Shown: positions 35,924 to 44,252, numbered from the stretch's first letter. The stretch is 64,000 nt of DNA from an uncultured Dorea sp. (GCA_945870325.1 CAMBRQ010000007.1:1-64000), one strand, 5' to 3'. Notes: generated by a model not told the origin, from the letters alone. Numbers and translations: made by a program.

Positions 35924-36169
35924 TTATTTTTCAATGCCTGCTGCTTTAAAGATCTTGCTTACTGCTTCTGTAGGCTGTGCACCATTACCTAACCATTTCT
36001 TAGCTGCTTCCTCATCAACTGTGATTGCGCTTGGATCGCAATTCGGATCATATGTTCCGATCTCATCGATGAATCTTCCATCTCTTGGGGATTTTGAATC
36101 AGCTACGATGATTCTATAGAAAGGAGCCTTTTTCTGTCCCATTCTTCTTAATCTGATTTTTACTGCCAT
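35924..36169 (-). CDS. rpsP: 30S ribosomal protein S16
   Basis: An 81-residue ribosomal protein: [19 protein letters not shown] at the start, [19 protein letters not shown] in the middle. Length and order (after ffh, before khpA) are standard. A ribosome site GGAGG precedes the ATG. Confidence 0.98.
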   Translation of the reverse strand: MAVKIRLRRMGQKKAPFYRIIVADSKSPRDGRFIDEIGTYDPNCDPSAITVDEEAAKKWLGNGAQPTEAVSKIFKAAGIEK

Positions 36170-36235
36170 TGCATTTCACCTCCATAAAATTGTATACATT
36201 ATCTATATAACGCGCTTTGCGCGATATACCAACTC

Positions 36236-37582
36236 TTAGAACGGCAAACGGAACTTACCTTTTCTGCCGCCTTTTCCCATCATCTTCATCATCTTCTTCA
36301 TCTCGCCAAACTGTTTCACCATTCGGTTGACTTCACTGATGTCTACACCGGAACCTTTGGCAATTCGATGCTTTCTTGATGGATTCAGGATATCTGGGTT
36401 ACTTCTCTCTTCTGGCGTCATAGAGTAGATCATGGCTTCTATTCTTGCCAGATTCTTCTCTGCCTGGGATGTCTGTTCATCATCCAGACCTTTCATCTTA
36501 CCCATGCCGCCAAGCCCCGGCATCATGCTCATAACACTGCCAAGACCGCCCATGTTCCTCATCTGCTTGATACTCTCTAAGTAATCATCAAAATCGAACT
36601 GGTTCTTCTTAAGTTTCTGAGTCATCTGCCTTGCCTTCTCTTCATCGATCTCGGCTTCTGCCTTCTCGATCAATGTCAGCACATCACCCATTCCAAGGAT
36701 ACGGGATGCCATTCTATCCGGATAGAACTGCTCCAGATCGGATAACTTCTCTCCCATACCTACATATAGTATCGGCTTTCCGGTCACGGCTTTTACGGAC
36801 AATGCCGCACCGCCTCTTGTATCACCGTCAAGTTTCGTAACTATCACACCATCAACGCCAATCTTCTCATTGAAGTCCTTGGCTACATTCACCGCATCCT
36901 GACCTGTCATGGCATCAATTACCAGAATTGTCTGATGCACGGTTACCATCTCTTTAATCTCCTGAAGTTCTGCCATCATATCCTCATCAATATGAAGACG
37001 TCCGGCTGTATCCAAGATTACGATATTATTTCCATTCTTCTGTGCATGTTCGATTGCAGCCTTTGCAATATTCGCCGGCTTATGGTTCTCACCCATGGCA
37101 AATACTTCTACGCCCTGTTTCTCACCATTCACCTGTAACTGCTTGATTGCTGCCGGCCTGTACACATCACAAGCCACAAGCAGAGGATTCTTACCTTTTA
37201 ACTTATATTTACCTGCTAATTTCGCAGTGGTGGTTGTCTTACCAGCACCCTGAAGACCTGCCATCATAATGACTGTCATGGCTTTCCCCGGCTGCAGCTG
37301 AATCTCGGTCGTCTCTGATCCCATCAGTTTGACCAGTTCTTCATTCACAATCTTGATCACCATCTGTCCGGGATTCAATCCGTTCATGACGTCTTGACCG
37401 ATTGCTCTTTCCTGAACATTCTTAATGAAGTCTTTTACAACCTTGAAGTTAACGTCCGCTGCAAGCAGAGCACGCTTAATCTCTTTTAACGCCTCTTTTA
37501 CATCTTCTTCCGTAAGACGTCCCTTGCTTTTCAAATTCTTGAATATGTTCTGAAGTTTTTCTGTCAAACTGTCAAATGCCAT
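36236..37582 (-). CDS. ffh: signal recognition particle protein Ffh
   Basis: SRP54 GTPase that delivers nascent membrane proteins with 4.5S RNA to FtsY. The 448-residue protein has the N domain, the G domain with GLQGAGKTTTTAKLAG, DTAGRLHID, TKLDGDTRGGAALS, and the Met-rich M domain (from about 320) with SMMPGLGGMGKMKG and the RNA-binding GSGVDISEVNRMVKQF. It starts one base after ylxM ends, so the two are coupled. Confidence 0.98.
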   Translation of the reverse strand: MAFDSLTEKLQNIFKNLKSKGRLTEEDVKEALKEIKRALLAADVNFKVVKDFIKNVQERAIGQDVMNGLNPGQMVIKIVNEELVKLMGSETTEIQLQPGKAMTVIMMAGLQGAGKTTTTAKLAGKYKLKGKNPLLVACDVYRPAAIKQLQVNGEKQGVEVFAMGENHKPANIAKAAIEHAQKNGNNIVILDTAGRLHIDEDMMAELQEIKEMVTVHQTILVIDAMTGQDAVNVAKDFNEKIGVDGVIVTKLDGDTRGGAALSVKAVTGKPILYVGMGEKLSDLEQFYPDRMASRILGMGDVLTLIEKAEAEIDEEKARQMTQKLKKNQFDFDDYLESIKQMRNMGGLGSVMSMMPGLGGMGKMKGLDDEQTSQAEKNLARIEAMIYSMTPEERSNPDILNPSRKHRIAKGSGVDISEVNRMVKQFGEMKKMMKMMGKGGRKGKFRLPF

Positions 37583-37583
37583 A

Positions 37584-37928
37584 CTATAACTCCTCTATAA
37601 TCTCATCGGATATCCTGCGGACATTGCCAATCAGTTCTTTTACATCCTGCTCTTCATAATCATCCAGCAAATCATTGATCGTCTTTACCTTCTCCTTGAT
37701 CGCCAGAAATTTCTCAATAAGATGAAGTTTCTCTTCATAGCCTTTTAAGGTCTGATTGCACCGCTTGATCAGATCATGAACTCCCTGTCGGCTGATTCCT
37801 GCTTCTTTCGCAATCTCTCCAAGCGACAGATCTTCCAGTACGAATTGCTCATAGATCTCTTTCTGGTGTTCTGTTAGCAGTTCGCCATAAAAATCAAATA
37901 ATAATGCCTGTTCCAGAATCTCATTCAT
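37584..37928 (-). CDS. ylxM: YlxM family helix-turn-helix protein, SRP cofactor
   Basis: A 114-residue protein with a sigma-70 region 4-like HTH (LSLGEIAKEAGISRQGVHDLIKR) known to sit before ffh and to stimulate SRP in streptococci. ATG 37928 is taken because AGGTG lies six bases upstream; ATG 37934 is a possible alternative. First gene of the long block, from the promoter at 37945-37973 with a very short leader. Confidence 0.93.
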   Translation of the reverse strand: MNEILEQALLFDFYGELLTEHQKEIYEQFVLEDLSLGEIAKEAGISRQGVHDLIKRCNQTLKGYEEKLHLIEKFLAIKEKVKTINDLLDDYEEQDVKELIGNVRRISDEIIEEL

Positions 37929-37944
37929 GTTCATCACCTGTGCT

Positions 37945-37973
37945 ATCATACAACAAAAGTTTTGGGGTGTCAA
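37945..37973 (-). promoter_or_regulatory. promoter of the ylxM-ffh block
   Basis: Minus strand TTGACA (37968-37973), exactly 17 bp, TATGAT (37945-37950). The -35 box is half of an inverted pair, GGTGTCAA ... TTGACACC, whose other half lies at 37984-37992; this can also fold as a hairpin at the end of the upstream protease transcript. Confidence 0.75.
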
Positions 37974-38014
37974 GTGTTTTTTCTTGACACCTTTTAATTT
38001 TTCCCTAATCTTTT

Positions 38015-38914
38015 TTAACCTGTGGATGCAGTTTTGAAAAGGCGGTCAATTCTAACACTTCTCCATCCTTGTATTTCGCCGCTTTCTTTCCTGTCGCAGG
38101 TTTCGCGCAATTTTAGTTTGATCTCTACATTGCGGGCATCGGGATATTTTGAGAGGAATAGTGCTGCTGCGCCTGATACGACGGGCGTTGCCATGGAGGT
38201 GCCACTTTTCTTTATATAGTAATTTTTACTTTTTCGATAGAGGCTGTTGCAGGACATTATCTGGTAACCCGGGGCTACGAGGTCTGGTTTTACGATGCAT
38301 TGGGTGGTTGGTCCCATGCCTGAACAATTATATTTCATCGTCGGCTCATCCATTGCTCCTACCGTGATTACCTTTCTGCTATTACCTGGTACTGCAATGG
38401 TTCCCTCTCCCGGTCCGTAATTCCCGGCAGATACTACAACCACATAGCCTCTATCCCACAGATTCTCTACCGCCTGCACCAGCCTTTCTTCCTTCCCACG
38501 ATCCAGATTCTGCTTTGCTCCTACGGAAATGTTCACAATCCGAACTCCATATTGTCTTCCATTCTTTCTGACCCATTCGATTCCTTCCAAGATCTGTTCG
38601 ACCTCTCCTTCACCTTTTGCATCCAATACTTTCACAACAGCCAGTCTCGCTTCCGGAGCCATCCCACTATATAGTCCCTTCGACATCCTGCCATCGCCTG
38701 CAAGTATCCCGCCTACGTGAGTCCCATGTCCACTATCGTCATACATCCCCTGCCTGTGATTCACGCAATCCCAGAATGCCGTTACCCTGCCTGTGATATC
38801 AGGGTGCGCTGCCATACCTGTATCCAGTACTGCAACTGCAATGCCACATCCTCTGATGCCTTTCTTAAGTGTATCCTCACACCAATACCCGATCCTCTTC
38901 TTAACTCTATCCAT
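38015..38914 (-). CDS. S8 family subtilisin-like serine peptidase, intracellular type
   Basis: A 299-residue protease with the complete catalytic triad: Asp in AVAVLDTGM (near residue 31), His in DDSGHGTHVGGILAG (near 66), Ser in KSGTSMATPVVSGAAALF (near 239). It has neither a signal peptide nor a propeptide: the catalytic domain begins about 20 residues from the start. This suits an intracellular serine protease. The C-terminus is short. It stands alone between the ylxM promoter and the accessory patch. Confidence 0.93.
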   Translation of the reverse strand: MDRVKKRIGYWCEDTLKKGIRGCGIAVAVLDTGMAAHPDITGRVTAFWDCVNHRQGMYDDSGHGTHVGGILAGDGRMSKGLYSGMAPEARLAVVKVLDAKGEGEVEQILEGIEWVRKNGRQYGVRIVNISVGAKQNLDRGKEERLVQAVENLWDRGYVVVVSAGNYGPGEGTIAVPGNSRKVITVGAMDEPTMKYNCSGMGPTTQCIVKPDLVAPGYQIMSCNSLYRKSKNYYIKKSGTSMATPVVSGAAALFLSKYPDARNVEIKLKLRETCDRKESGEIQGWRSVRIDRLFKTASTG

Positions 38915-39187
38915 AAATCCCCGATTCCTTTTTTATTAAAATATTCACCTCCCTTTCTTTTCGCTACTGGCTCCGCAATCTCTATCTATTGAGATAAGAT
39001 ATTCTTTTCCATAATTTACCCCACTTATAGTAGCTTATTACCACCTTTCAGTTGACGGTACAATTTCAAAATCTGCTACTTATTTCTTTTTCAAGAATTA
39101 CTTTTATTCACTTTCCCACAGTAAATCAAACTTAAATCCAGTTAATTCATTTTCCATCACAGTATTCTGTCAATTTATAATAGAAAT
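38915..39187. other. AT-rich gap with possible gene remnants
   Basis: No complete gene is visible. On the minus strand a peptide MENELTGFKFDLLWESE (39104-39157) ends in a stop and looks like the tail of a lost immunity- or toxin-type gene, but it is too short to identify. The region nearest 38915 holds the protease's AGGGAGG ribosome site. Confidence 0.3.
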
Positions 39188-39580
39188 TTAACTTTCTTCC
39201 AAATATTTGAGAAATCCTTTAAAATCATGTGACACAATAAGCATTTCATCTATTGACATTCCAATAAAAGGCACCTGAATATACTGCCCCTCATTATCAA
39301 TTCCATATGCCATATCTCCTCCATCACTCCCTATTAAAAAAACATTTGGCAAAAAAGTCTCAACCTCATACGCTGAATTTAAATCATTCAGGTCATCTTT
39401 CCTCCATAATATTAAATAATTATTATCGCCTATTAGTCCATTACCTCCATCTGTATAAGCCAAAAAATCAGAATAATCAAATATATGATTTTTTAATTTT
39501 TCATCAATTATTATCTGATTCTTAGAATCATTATTTCTATTAAATTTACTTGTCATTCTTAATATTTCTTCATTCATCAT
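39188..39580 (-). CDS. SMI1/KNR4 (SUKH) family immunity-type protein
   Basis: A 130-residue SUKH-fold protein, the commonest immunity fold in bacterial polymorphic toxin systems. Seen: DFLAYTDGGNGLIGDNNYLIL, FLIGSDGGDMAYGID (the family's conserved GSDGGD block) and FKGFLKYLEES at the end. The coding sequence is much more AT-rich than its neighbours, a sign of horizontal transfer. Its start overlaps the stop of the toxin-like fragment by four bases, as expected for a toxin-immunity pair. No complete toxin is present, so it is an orphan immunity gene. Confidence 0.85.
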   Translation of the reverse strand: MMNEEILRMTSKFNRNNDSKNQIIIDEKLKNHIFDYSDFLAYTDGGNGLIGDNNYLILWRKDDLNDLNSAYEVETFLPNVFLIGSDGGDMAYGIDNEGQYIQVPFIGMSIDEMLIVSHDFKGFLKYLEES

Positions 39581-39789
39581 TTTTTACTTTTCTCCCTTAG
39601 AGGTTTATTCCAATATGTTGTATATTTGAATACCCCAAAAGTTCCTAATAATTTAGGTTCACGATTTAGTTTATTACCGTATTCATCTAAAATCTCTCTT
39701 AGAAAATGCCTTTCTATAGCACAGGTTTTATCTAAATCCAACATCCGCAAGCATGACACTGCAGCGTTTTTTATAACATGCAATTCCAT
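39577..39789 (-). pseudogene. toxin C-terminal-like fragment
   Basis: A 70-codon frame that begins inside the 3' end of the AAA-ATPase pseudogene. Only its last part (from about LDLDKTCAIERHFLREILDE to the Lys-rich end) looks like native protein, with GTFGVFKYTTYWNKP near the end, a form seen at the tips of polymorphic toxins. It has AT-rich codon use like the SUKH gene, whose start it overlaps by four bases. Most probably the tail of a toxin whose front was lost when the ATPase sequence was joined to it. The family was not identified. Confidence 0.45.
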
Positions 39790-40925
39790 ACTTTAAGATA
39801 TGCTCGATTCCTTCTTCGCACAGGGATTCCTCATACCGATTCCTCTCGATCTGTTCCAGGGCTTTCTTGCACCCTGCTTCCAGATTCCCATCCTCCGCAT
39901 ATTTCAGTTCGATCACAATACCCATCTCTTCGTCATCAATTTCCACGAGAATATCGCTGTACCCGTCTCCTGATTCCTTATTAGAGGAGATTCCCCAGGT
40001 ATCCTGATATCCCAGAAGCCCTAGCAGGATGCCATGATAAAAATTTTCCTTCATCGGCTTCTGCACAAATGTATCCCTAATGCTAATGGTCTGTCTCAAA
40101 TACTCCGCAAGCCGTTTCTCCACGCCTTCAGCATCCCCTTTTTTCAGAGCATTCCCAAAAGCCTTCCTTTCCGGTTTCCCTCTCTGGGTAAGATAGCCTG
40201 TGGTAAATAGGACACTCCATATATGATCAATGGAATTATACATATCTTTATAAGTCAATTCCTGATGGATTCCCTTCTTAATCACCTCTCCCGCAACGAG
40301 TTTTTCAATCTCACGTTTTGTCGTTCCATTATCCGCTTCCTGGATGAAACGTCTGACTGCATCATTACTGCTGGTATTGGACCAGTAGTTCCGAGGGTGC
40401 GCACCGCTGTCTGCGCAAAGTTTACTACAATGGCAGATCACATCCCAGGGACAGTACACCTCCACATTTCCAAACTGATATCCATCATACCATTCCTTAA
40501 TGGTTTCATAATCCCGGGACAGGCCATAATACTCTAACAGTTCCTTTACTTCGCCATCTGTAAATCCAAAATATTCATCGAATTCCACATCCGCTGCAGA
40601 TAACACCCGCAGATTATTCAGGCCGGTAAAGATACTCTCCTTGGAGATACGCATGCATCCGGTCTGCTTCTTCATTTACGGCTCTGACCCCATATCCCGC
40701 GCTGTTTCATAGGAATCCGCATTGATTCCTTTCAGAGATACCGAAATCACGGGGAATTTTCCCATATTTTCCCCAATTATCAAGCAGCTCCTTGATTAAT
40801 CCTGTCTTGTCCACATAATAAAAGCCATCCCCTCGAATTTCTTCAAAACTCTCAATCCCGATTGGAAGTTTCTTTTTCCTGTCTTCCATCCAATTTTCAC
40901 ACTCCTTATTCCTATTCAGATTCAT
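39728..40925 (-). pseudogene. AAA-ATPase / PD-(D/E)XK nuclease-like protein, degraded by two internal deletions
   Basis: Two pieces of one gene of the abundant gut AAA-ATPase-like + PD-(D/E)XK family (usually about 560 residues). The N-terminal piece (40707-40925) has LPIGIESFEEIRGDGFYYVD. It then runs out of frame; a different frame reads MGKFPVISVSLKGINADS, so the Walker A region is missing. The long 3' piece (39728-40675, 315 codons) starts at RISKESIFTGLNNLRVL, so the Walker B region is missing too. The rest continues through EWYDGYQFGNVEVYCPWDV to the nuclease motif SDILVEIDDEEMGIVIELK. Without either Walker motif it cannot be an ATPase; the 3' part might still be translated from ATG 40675. 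Confidence 0.85.
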
Positions 40926-41261
40926 ATCTTTTCATAAATTTATCTCAACCTATTCTCGTCTTTTCATCGCACATATTTCTTCTTATTATAACAGAAACCT
41001 CTTGCAAAACCTACTACTTCTTTTCGACAGACAGTCTTTCCACCTTCGCACTTGAACCACTTTTAATCTTCCTAACATATGCTCAAATCGCTCGGGATGC
41101 TTTTTTCTTATTTTCTCTAATCACTAATAGGTATGCCGTAAAATAACCGTTTCGTCAGTATAAGAGCCTCTCATATGCACCCCTGCCTAAATTTTATCAT
41201 AAATAAAAGAACCTGCCTATCTCAAAGCAGATTCTCTGCCTTGTTCAGCGTATCAAGAAAG

Positions 41262-41290
41262 TTGTCTTTTGAGAACACCCATGATAGAAT
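41262..41290 (+). promoter_or_regulatory. promoter of the yjdF leader
   Basis: TTGTCT (41262-41267), 17 bp, TAGAAT (41285-41290). It places the transcript start near 41297, at the 5' edge of the structured leader. The 335 bp before it (40926-41261) are AT-rich and hold no gene that can be supported. Confidence 0.65.
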
Positions 41291-41296
41291 TAAGTG

Positions 41297-41440
41297 AAAC
41301 ATGGCAAAGATAAAAACACAACGTAAGGGTATCACAGACTCTTACAGAACCGGTAGGTAGTCCGGTCACACCATTTTGGTGTAAGTAGCCCTCCCTCCTT
41401 TGGGTCGTCCGTTCTTTGTCCAAACAAATTAAAGGAGGAT
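41297..41440 (+). promoter_or_regulatory. yjdF-type riboswitch leader
   Basis: The 150-nt leader of a yjdF gene. It contains GTAAGG...CTTAC, ACCGG-taggtagt-CCGGT and ACACC-attt-GGTGT hairpins in a row, followed by a CCTCC-rich segment (41391-41398) able to pair with the AAAGGAGG ribosome site at 41431-41438. yjdF leaders are known riboswitches that bind aromatic heterocyclic compounds and turn translation on by freeing the ribosome site. Assignment rests on the gene context, the multi-hairpin form and the pyrimidine block; the consensus was not checked by a covariance model. Confidence 0.72.
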
Positions 41441-41445
41441 TTGTC

Positions 41446-41862
41446 ATGGACAAAATATCAGGCAGTTTGACAGTATTTTTTGAGGAACCATTCTGGATAG
41501 GCGTATTTGAACGAATATCTGAAGAAAAGTTATCTGTATGTAAGGTTACGTTTGGTGCGGAACCGAAAGACTACGAGATATATGATTTTATTCTGAAAAA
41601 TTACGATCGGCTGAATTTTAGTCCGGCTGTGGCAACTGATGTAAAAGAGGCAAGTCGCAATCCGAAACGGATACAGAGAGAAGTTCGGAAACAGGTGCAA
41701 AATACTGGAATAGGCACAAAATCACAACAGGCTTTGAAATTACAGCAGGAGCAGTTGAAAACTGAACGTAAAATCGCGAGCCGGGAACAACGGGAAGCAG
41801 AGAAACAACGGCAGTTTGAACTGAAACAGCAAAAGAAAAAGGCGAAACATAAGGGGCATTAG
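41446..41862 (+). CDS. yjdF: YjdF family protein (DUF2992)
   Basis: A 138-residue protein with the YjdF N-terminal domain: SGSLTVFFEEPFWIGVFER, then CKVTFGAEPKDYEIYDFIL. The C-terminal half (from about 75) is a highly charged Gln/Lys/Glu/Arg helix, probably a long coiled coil. Function is unknown; the family is thought to respond to toxic planar aromatics through the leader RNA. ATG 41446 has AAAGGAGG seven bases upstream; the TTG at 41416 lies upstream of this site and is rejected. It stands alone on the plus strand. Confidence 0.92.
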   Translation: MDKISGSLTVFFEEPFWIGVFERISEEKLSVCKVTFGAEPKDYEIYDFILKNYDRLNFSPAVATDVKEASRNPKRIQREVRKQVQNTGIGTKSQQALKLQQEQLKTERKIASREQREAEKQRQFELKQQKKKAKHKGH

Positions 41863-41969
41863 CCCCTGTGTTTCATGTCTGCGAATCGCAAATTACGGGA
41901 AAAATAATACAACATTATCAGTCCGCTATTAGTGAATATCTGGATGTAATTGTCAATGGCAGAAAACAC

Positions 41970-42088
41970 ACCCCGCCAGGAATCCTCCCCGTTCATGAAG
42001 AGTCACACCTAAGAATGTCAGGCAGAGAGTCGGATATGAACTGCCATACTCCCCCTCTCTGCCGTACATCTTACGAATGACTCTTCAA
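41970..42088 (+). repeat. palindromic intergenic element, short form
   Basis: Arms GAAGAGTCA (41997-42005) and TGACTCTTC (42078-42086) enclose TAAGAATGTCAGGCAGAGAG and, in reverse, TAAGATGTACGGCAGAGAG, so the element is a long imperfect hairpin. The 16-base block at 42052-42067 (reverse strand) is identical to 53996-54011, and 42010-42022 matches 54241-54253 on the other strand, so this is a shorter member of the same family as the element at 53972. The rest of 41863-42172 shows nothing else. Confidence 0.75.
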
Positions 42089-42172
42089 GAACTAAATTCA
42101 CATTGATTTCTTCCCCATTTTGTCGTAAGATAATTATTGTTCTACATCCATTTATAATAAGGGGAGGATATA

Positions 42173-42808
42173 ATGGAGAACAAGAATTACTACGAGATAT
42201 TAGGGGTATCTATGAAAGCAACTCCGGATGAGATTACCGCTGCCAAGAACACTCTTGCCAAGCAATACCATCCGGATGCCAATATGAAGAACGGCATTGA
42301 CACCACCGCACAGATGCAGGAGATTCTGGAAGCATATCGCATCCTGTCCGATCCTGCCAAACGTGCAGAATATGACCGGGACATTTCCGGCAGGAAATCA
42401 GTCATGCAGACTTTCGATCTACATAATATGGAAGAAACAGATGACGACACCGCCCCTGCCTTCGTTACATACTGGAAGACCGCCAATGCCCTGTACGACA
42501 TCATACTGGAAGCTGATACGCTGTTTAAAGAAAAGAATCGATCAAGCAGATTAACCCAGTTATCCATGCAGGCGATCAAGTATGTGATCCAACTTCGGAA
42601 TGCTTCCATTCCAGAGCGTTACTGGCATCCGGATATTATGAACTGGCTGCTCTTTACCTCATATAAGAACCGGAATTATACAGTATCTTACCTGCTGACT
42701 TTATATGATAGCTTTGCTAAGGAAAGCATCTCTGCCATAGATAAGATTAAACTCCAAAAAAAGTCTTACCAGTACCAGCATTCTGTAAAACGTTTGGTAA
42801 AATATTAG
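42173..42808 (+). CDS. J-domain protein (DnaJ-like N-terminus)
   Basis: A 211-residue protein with a J domain at the start (NYYEILGVSMKATPDEI...; the HPD tripeptide in YHPDAN; AYRILSDPAKRAEYDR), which stimulates DnaK ATPase. There is no Gly/Phe-rich region, no zinc finger and no C-terminal substrate domain of DnaJ. The remaining 130 residues are helical and basic at the end, of unknown function. GGGGAGG precedes the ATG. It lies upstream of small unusual proteins, but no operon link is certain. Confidence 0.9.
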   Translation: MENKNYYEILGVSMKATPDEITAAKNTLAKQYHPDANMKNGIDTTAQMQEILEAYRILSDPAKRAEYDRDISGRKSVMQTFDLHNMEETDDDTAPAFVTYWKTANALYDIILEADTLFKEKNRSSRLTQLSMQAIKYVIQLRNASIPERYWHPDIMNWLLFTSYKNRNYTVSYLLTLYDSFAKESISAIDKIKLQKKSYQYQHSVKRLVKY

Positions 42809-42880
42809 ATTTTATTTTTTCACACATTGGAATCATCCACATATTATGTACTGTAAACATTATCAATGGAGGATTTCAAA

Positions 42881-43147
42881 ATGAGCGATTTAAGTGCTAC
42901 AAACTGTGGATGTGGTTGTGATTCTGGAAGAAGCGGAGGAGACTGCGGATGTGGTTGTGGTTTCGGAGGCAATAGCTGCCTGTGGATCATCCTTCTGCTT
43001 ATCTTCTGCGGCGGATGCGGCAACAACTTTGGCAACAACGGATGCGGATGCGGCAATGACAGTTGTCTGTGGATCATCCTTCTGCTCATCTTCTGCGGCG
43101 GATGCGGCAATGGATGCGGCAACTTCGATTGCGGATGCGGATGCTAA
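42881..43147 (+). CDS. Cys/Gly-rich small membrane protein with duplicated hydrophobic unit
   Basis: An 88-residue protein with 18 or more Cys and many Gly/Asn. Two almost identical units SCLWIILLLIFCGGCGN occur at about 35 and 68, each preceded by a GCGCG/GCGN run; the DNA of the units is also nearly identical, so this is a recent tandem duplication. Each unit could be one membrane helix. Similar Clostridial proteins are labelled chorion-class high-cysteine proteins, without known function. The ATG at 42881 has GGAGG seven bases upstream; an earlier in-frame ATG at 42866 overlaps the ribosome site and is rejected. Confidence 0.85.
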   Translation: MSDLSATNCGCGCDSGRSGGDCGCGCGFGGNSCLWIILLLIFCGGCGNNFGNNGCGCGNDSCLWIILLLIFCGGCGNGCGNFDCGCGC

Positions 43148-43213
43148 TCTTCTGAAATACAGACCTGCGGAATCTGCCACTGGCAGTTCCGCAGGATGCA
43201 TACAGCCCAAAGG

Positions 43214-43246
43214 GGACGGAGTATATCACTCCGTCCTCTTCATTTT
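43214..43246 (+). terminator. terminator after the Cys/Gly-rich gene
   Basis: GGACGGAGT and ACTCCGTCC form a perfect 9-bp stem with a 5-base loop, followed by TCTTCATTTT. Upstream, CCTGCGGAA/TTCCGCAGG (43164-43195) is a second hairpin with an inner CTGCC/GGCAG pair. The stop codon of the convergent small gene lies in the terminator loop. Confidence 0.8.
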
Positions 43247-43372
43247 ATGACCATCAGATTCGCGCCTCTTATGTTCATCCTTCTTCTCACTTGTATTCAA
43301 CTGTTTCTTCAGCATACACTTCTCATCCAGTTCATACACTGCATTTCCATCAATAATCAGTTTTCTGTCCAT
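43226..43372 (-). CDS. small basic hypothetical protein
   Basis: A 48-residue frame beginning MDRKLIIDGNAVYELDEKC and ending in a Lys/Arg/Glu-rich tail. The first half reads like a short conserved Lachnospiraceae protein; the second half is mostly charged. AAGGA sits seven bases before the ATG at 43372; ATG 43378 is the alternative but too close to the ribosome site. It converges on the Cys/Gly-rich gene, and its stop codon is inside the shared terminator. It is too short for standard gene finders. No function is proposed. Confidence 0.6.
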   Translation of the reverse strand: MDRKLIIDGNAVYELDEKCMLKKQLNTSEKKDEHKRRESDGHKMKRTE

Positions 43373-43501
43373 ATTCATTTCCTTTCTTAATAACGCTGCT
43401 TACCCTATAATATATGAAGATTCTCATATTTAGTTTTTCCATATCTCATAAATTCCATTCCATTGGCATATATATTTACAACGCTATGTTAAGGAGCACG
43501 T

Positions 43502-43975
43502 ATGGAACAAAAATCCTACAGACCAATGACACCTTTCGATAATCTGGTTACCCCACCCTTCCTCTATACACTCAAACTGCTGCTTCCATACACTCCGCCT
43601 TCCATGCAGCGCTTCCTCGCATTCTATATCAAATTCCTGGAACTGCGCCGAACCATGGAATCCTTCCGGGGCTTTCCTTCCCGTTCTTTATCCATGAATA
43701 TGCTGGACGAATTAAAGCCCTACATGGAGCCATCCGAAAAAGAGATGATGGAACAGATGTCAAGCATGATGAATATGATGGAAATGATCCAGAGTATGCA
43801 GGCTATGTCCGATTCCACCTCTCAGGACTTCGGGAATTTTAATCCCATGGATATGATGCAGAACATGCTGACCCCTGAACAGCAGGAGATGTTCAACATG
43901 TACAACACTATGTTTGAAAATGAAATGAACACGCCAGATTCCGGCAATATGAAAGGAGAACAAGATAATGAATGA
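43502..43975 (+). CDS. Met-rich hypothetical protein
   Basis: A 157-residue protein not recognised as a known family. The first 75 residues have a hydrophobic/aromatic character (PPFLYTLKLLLPYTPPSMQRF); residues about 80-145 are unusually rich in Met (26 in the whole chain), with runs such as MSSMMNMMEMIQSMQAM. The tail is acidic. It overlaps the next gene by eight bases and is preceded by AAGGAG. A role in metal binding, oxidant protection or a spore layer could be imagined, but nothing in the sequence decides it. Confidence 0.75.
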   Translation: MEQKSYRPMTPFDNLVTPPFLYTLKLLLPYTPPSMQRFLAFYIKFLELRRTMESFRGFPSRSLSMNMLDELKPYMEPSEKEMMEQMSSMMNMMEMIQSMQAMSDSTSQDFGNFNPMDMMQNMLTPEQQEMFNMYNTMFENEMNTPDSGNMKGEQDNE

Positions 43976-44249
43976 ATGGATGAATCATCCCGCAATGAAG
44001 AATTTAGACCCAATCAAACTGGAACTGATCCGAACCGCCGCCACCCAGACCCAGGGTAAATCCGGCAAGTCCCTTGCCCCGGTCATGATGGCACTGATCA
44101 CCAATGCTAACAAAAAAGGAATCCAATTCACCCCTGATGAATTCTCCCTGATCCTTTCCATCTTGAAAGAAGGCAAGACTCAGGAAGAACAAAACCAGAT
44201 TGAGAACATGGTCAAAATGGTTCAGGGCTACATGAAAAAGGTCCACTAA
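43968..44249 (+). CDS. hypothetical protein, partner of the Met-rich gene
   Basis: A 93-residue, mainly helical protein (MNEWMNHPAMKNLDPIKLEL..., then a basic end KMVQGYMKKVH). It is translationally coupled to the Met-rich gene by an eight-base overlap and a GGAG site inside that gene. Not recognised as a known family. The pair is closed by the hairpin at 44253-44274. Confidence 0.75.
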   Translation: MNEWMNHPAMKNLDPIKLELIRTAATQTQGKSGKSLAPVMMALITNANKKGIQFTPDEFSLILSILKEGKTQEEQNQIENMVKMVQGYMKKVH

Positions 44250-44252
44250 TAA

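Noticed and set aside
41040..41200. Short minus-strand peptide MRGSYTDETVILRHTY with a ribosome-like site
   Set aside because: Sixteen codons, then a stop; slight RecO-like look but no continuation in any frame.
42844..43210. Pro/His-rich and Ala/Ser-rich frames overlapping the Cys/Gly-rich gene
   Set aside because: They are antisense or out-of-phase readings of a GC-rich repetitive gene that has a good ribosome site; no start signals of their own.
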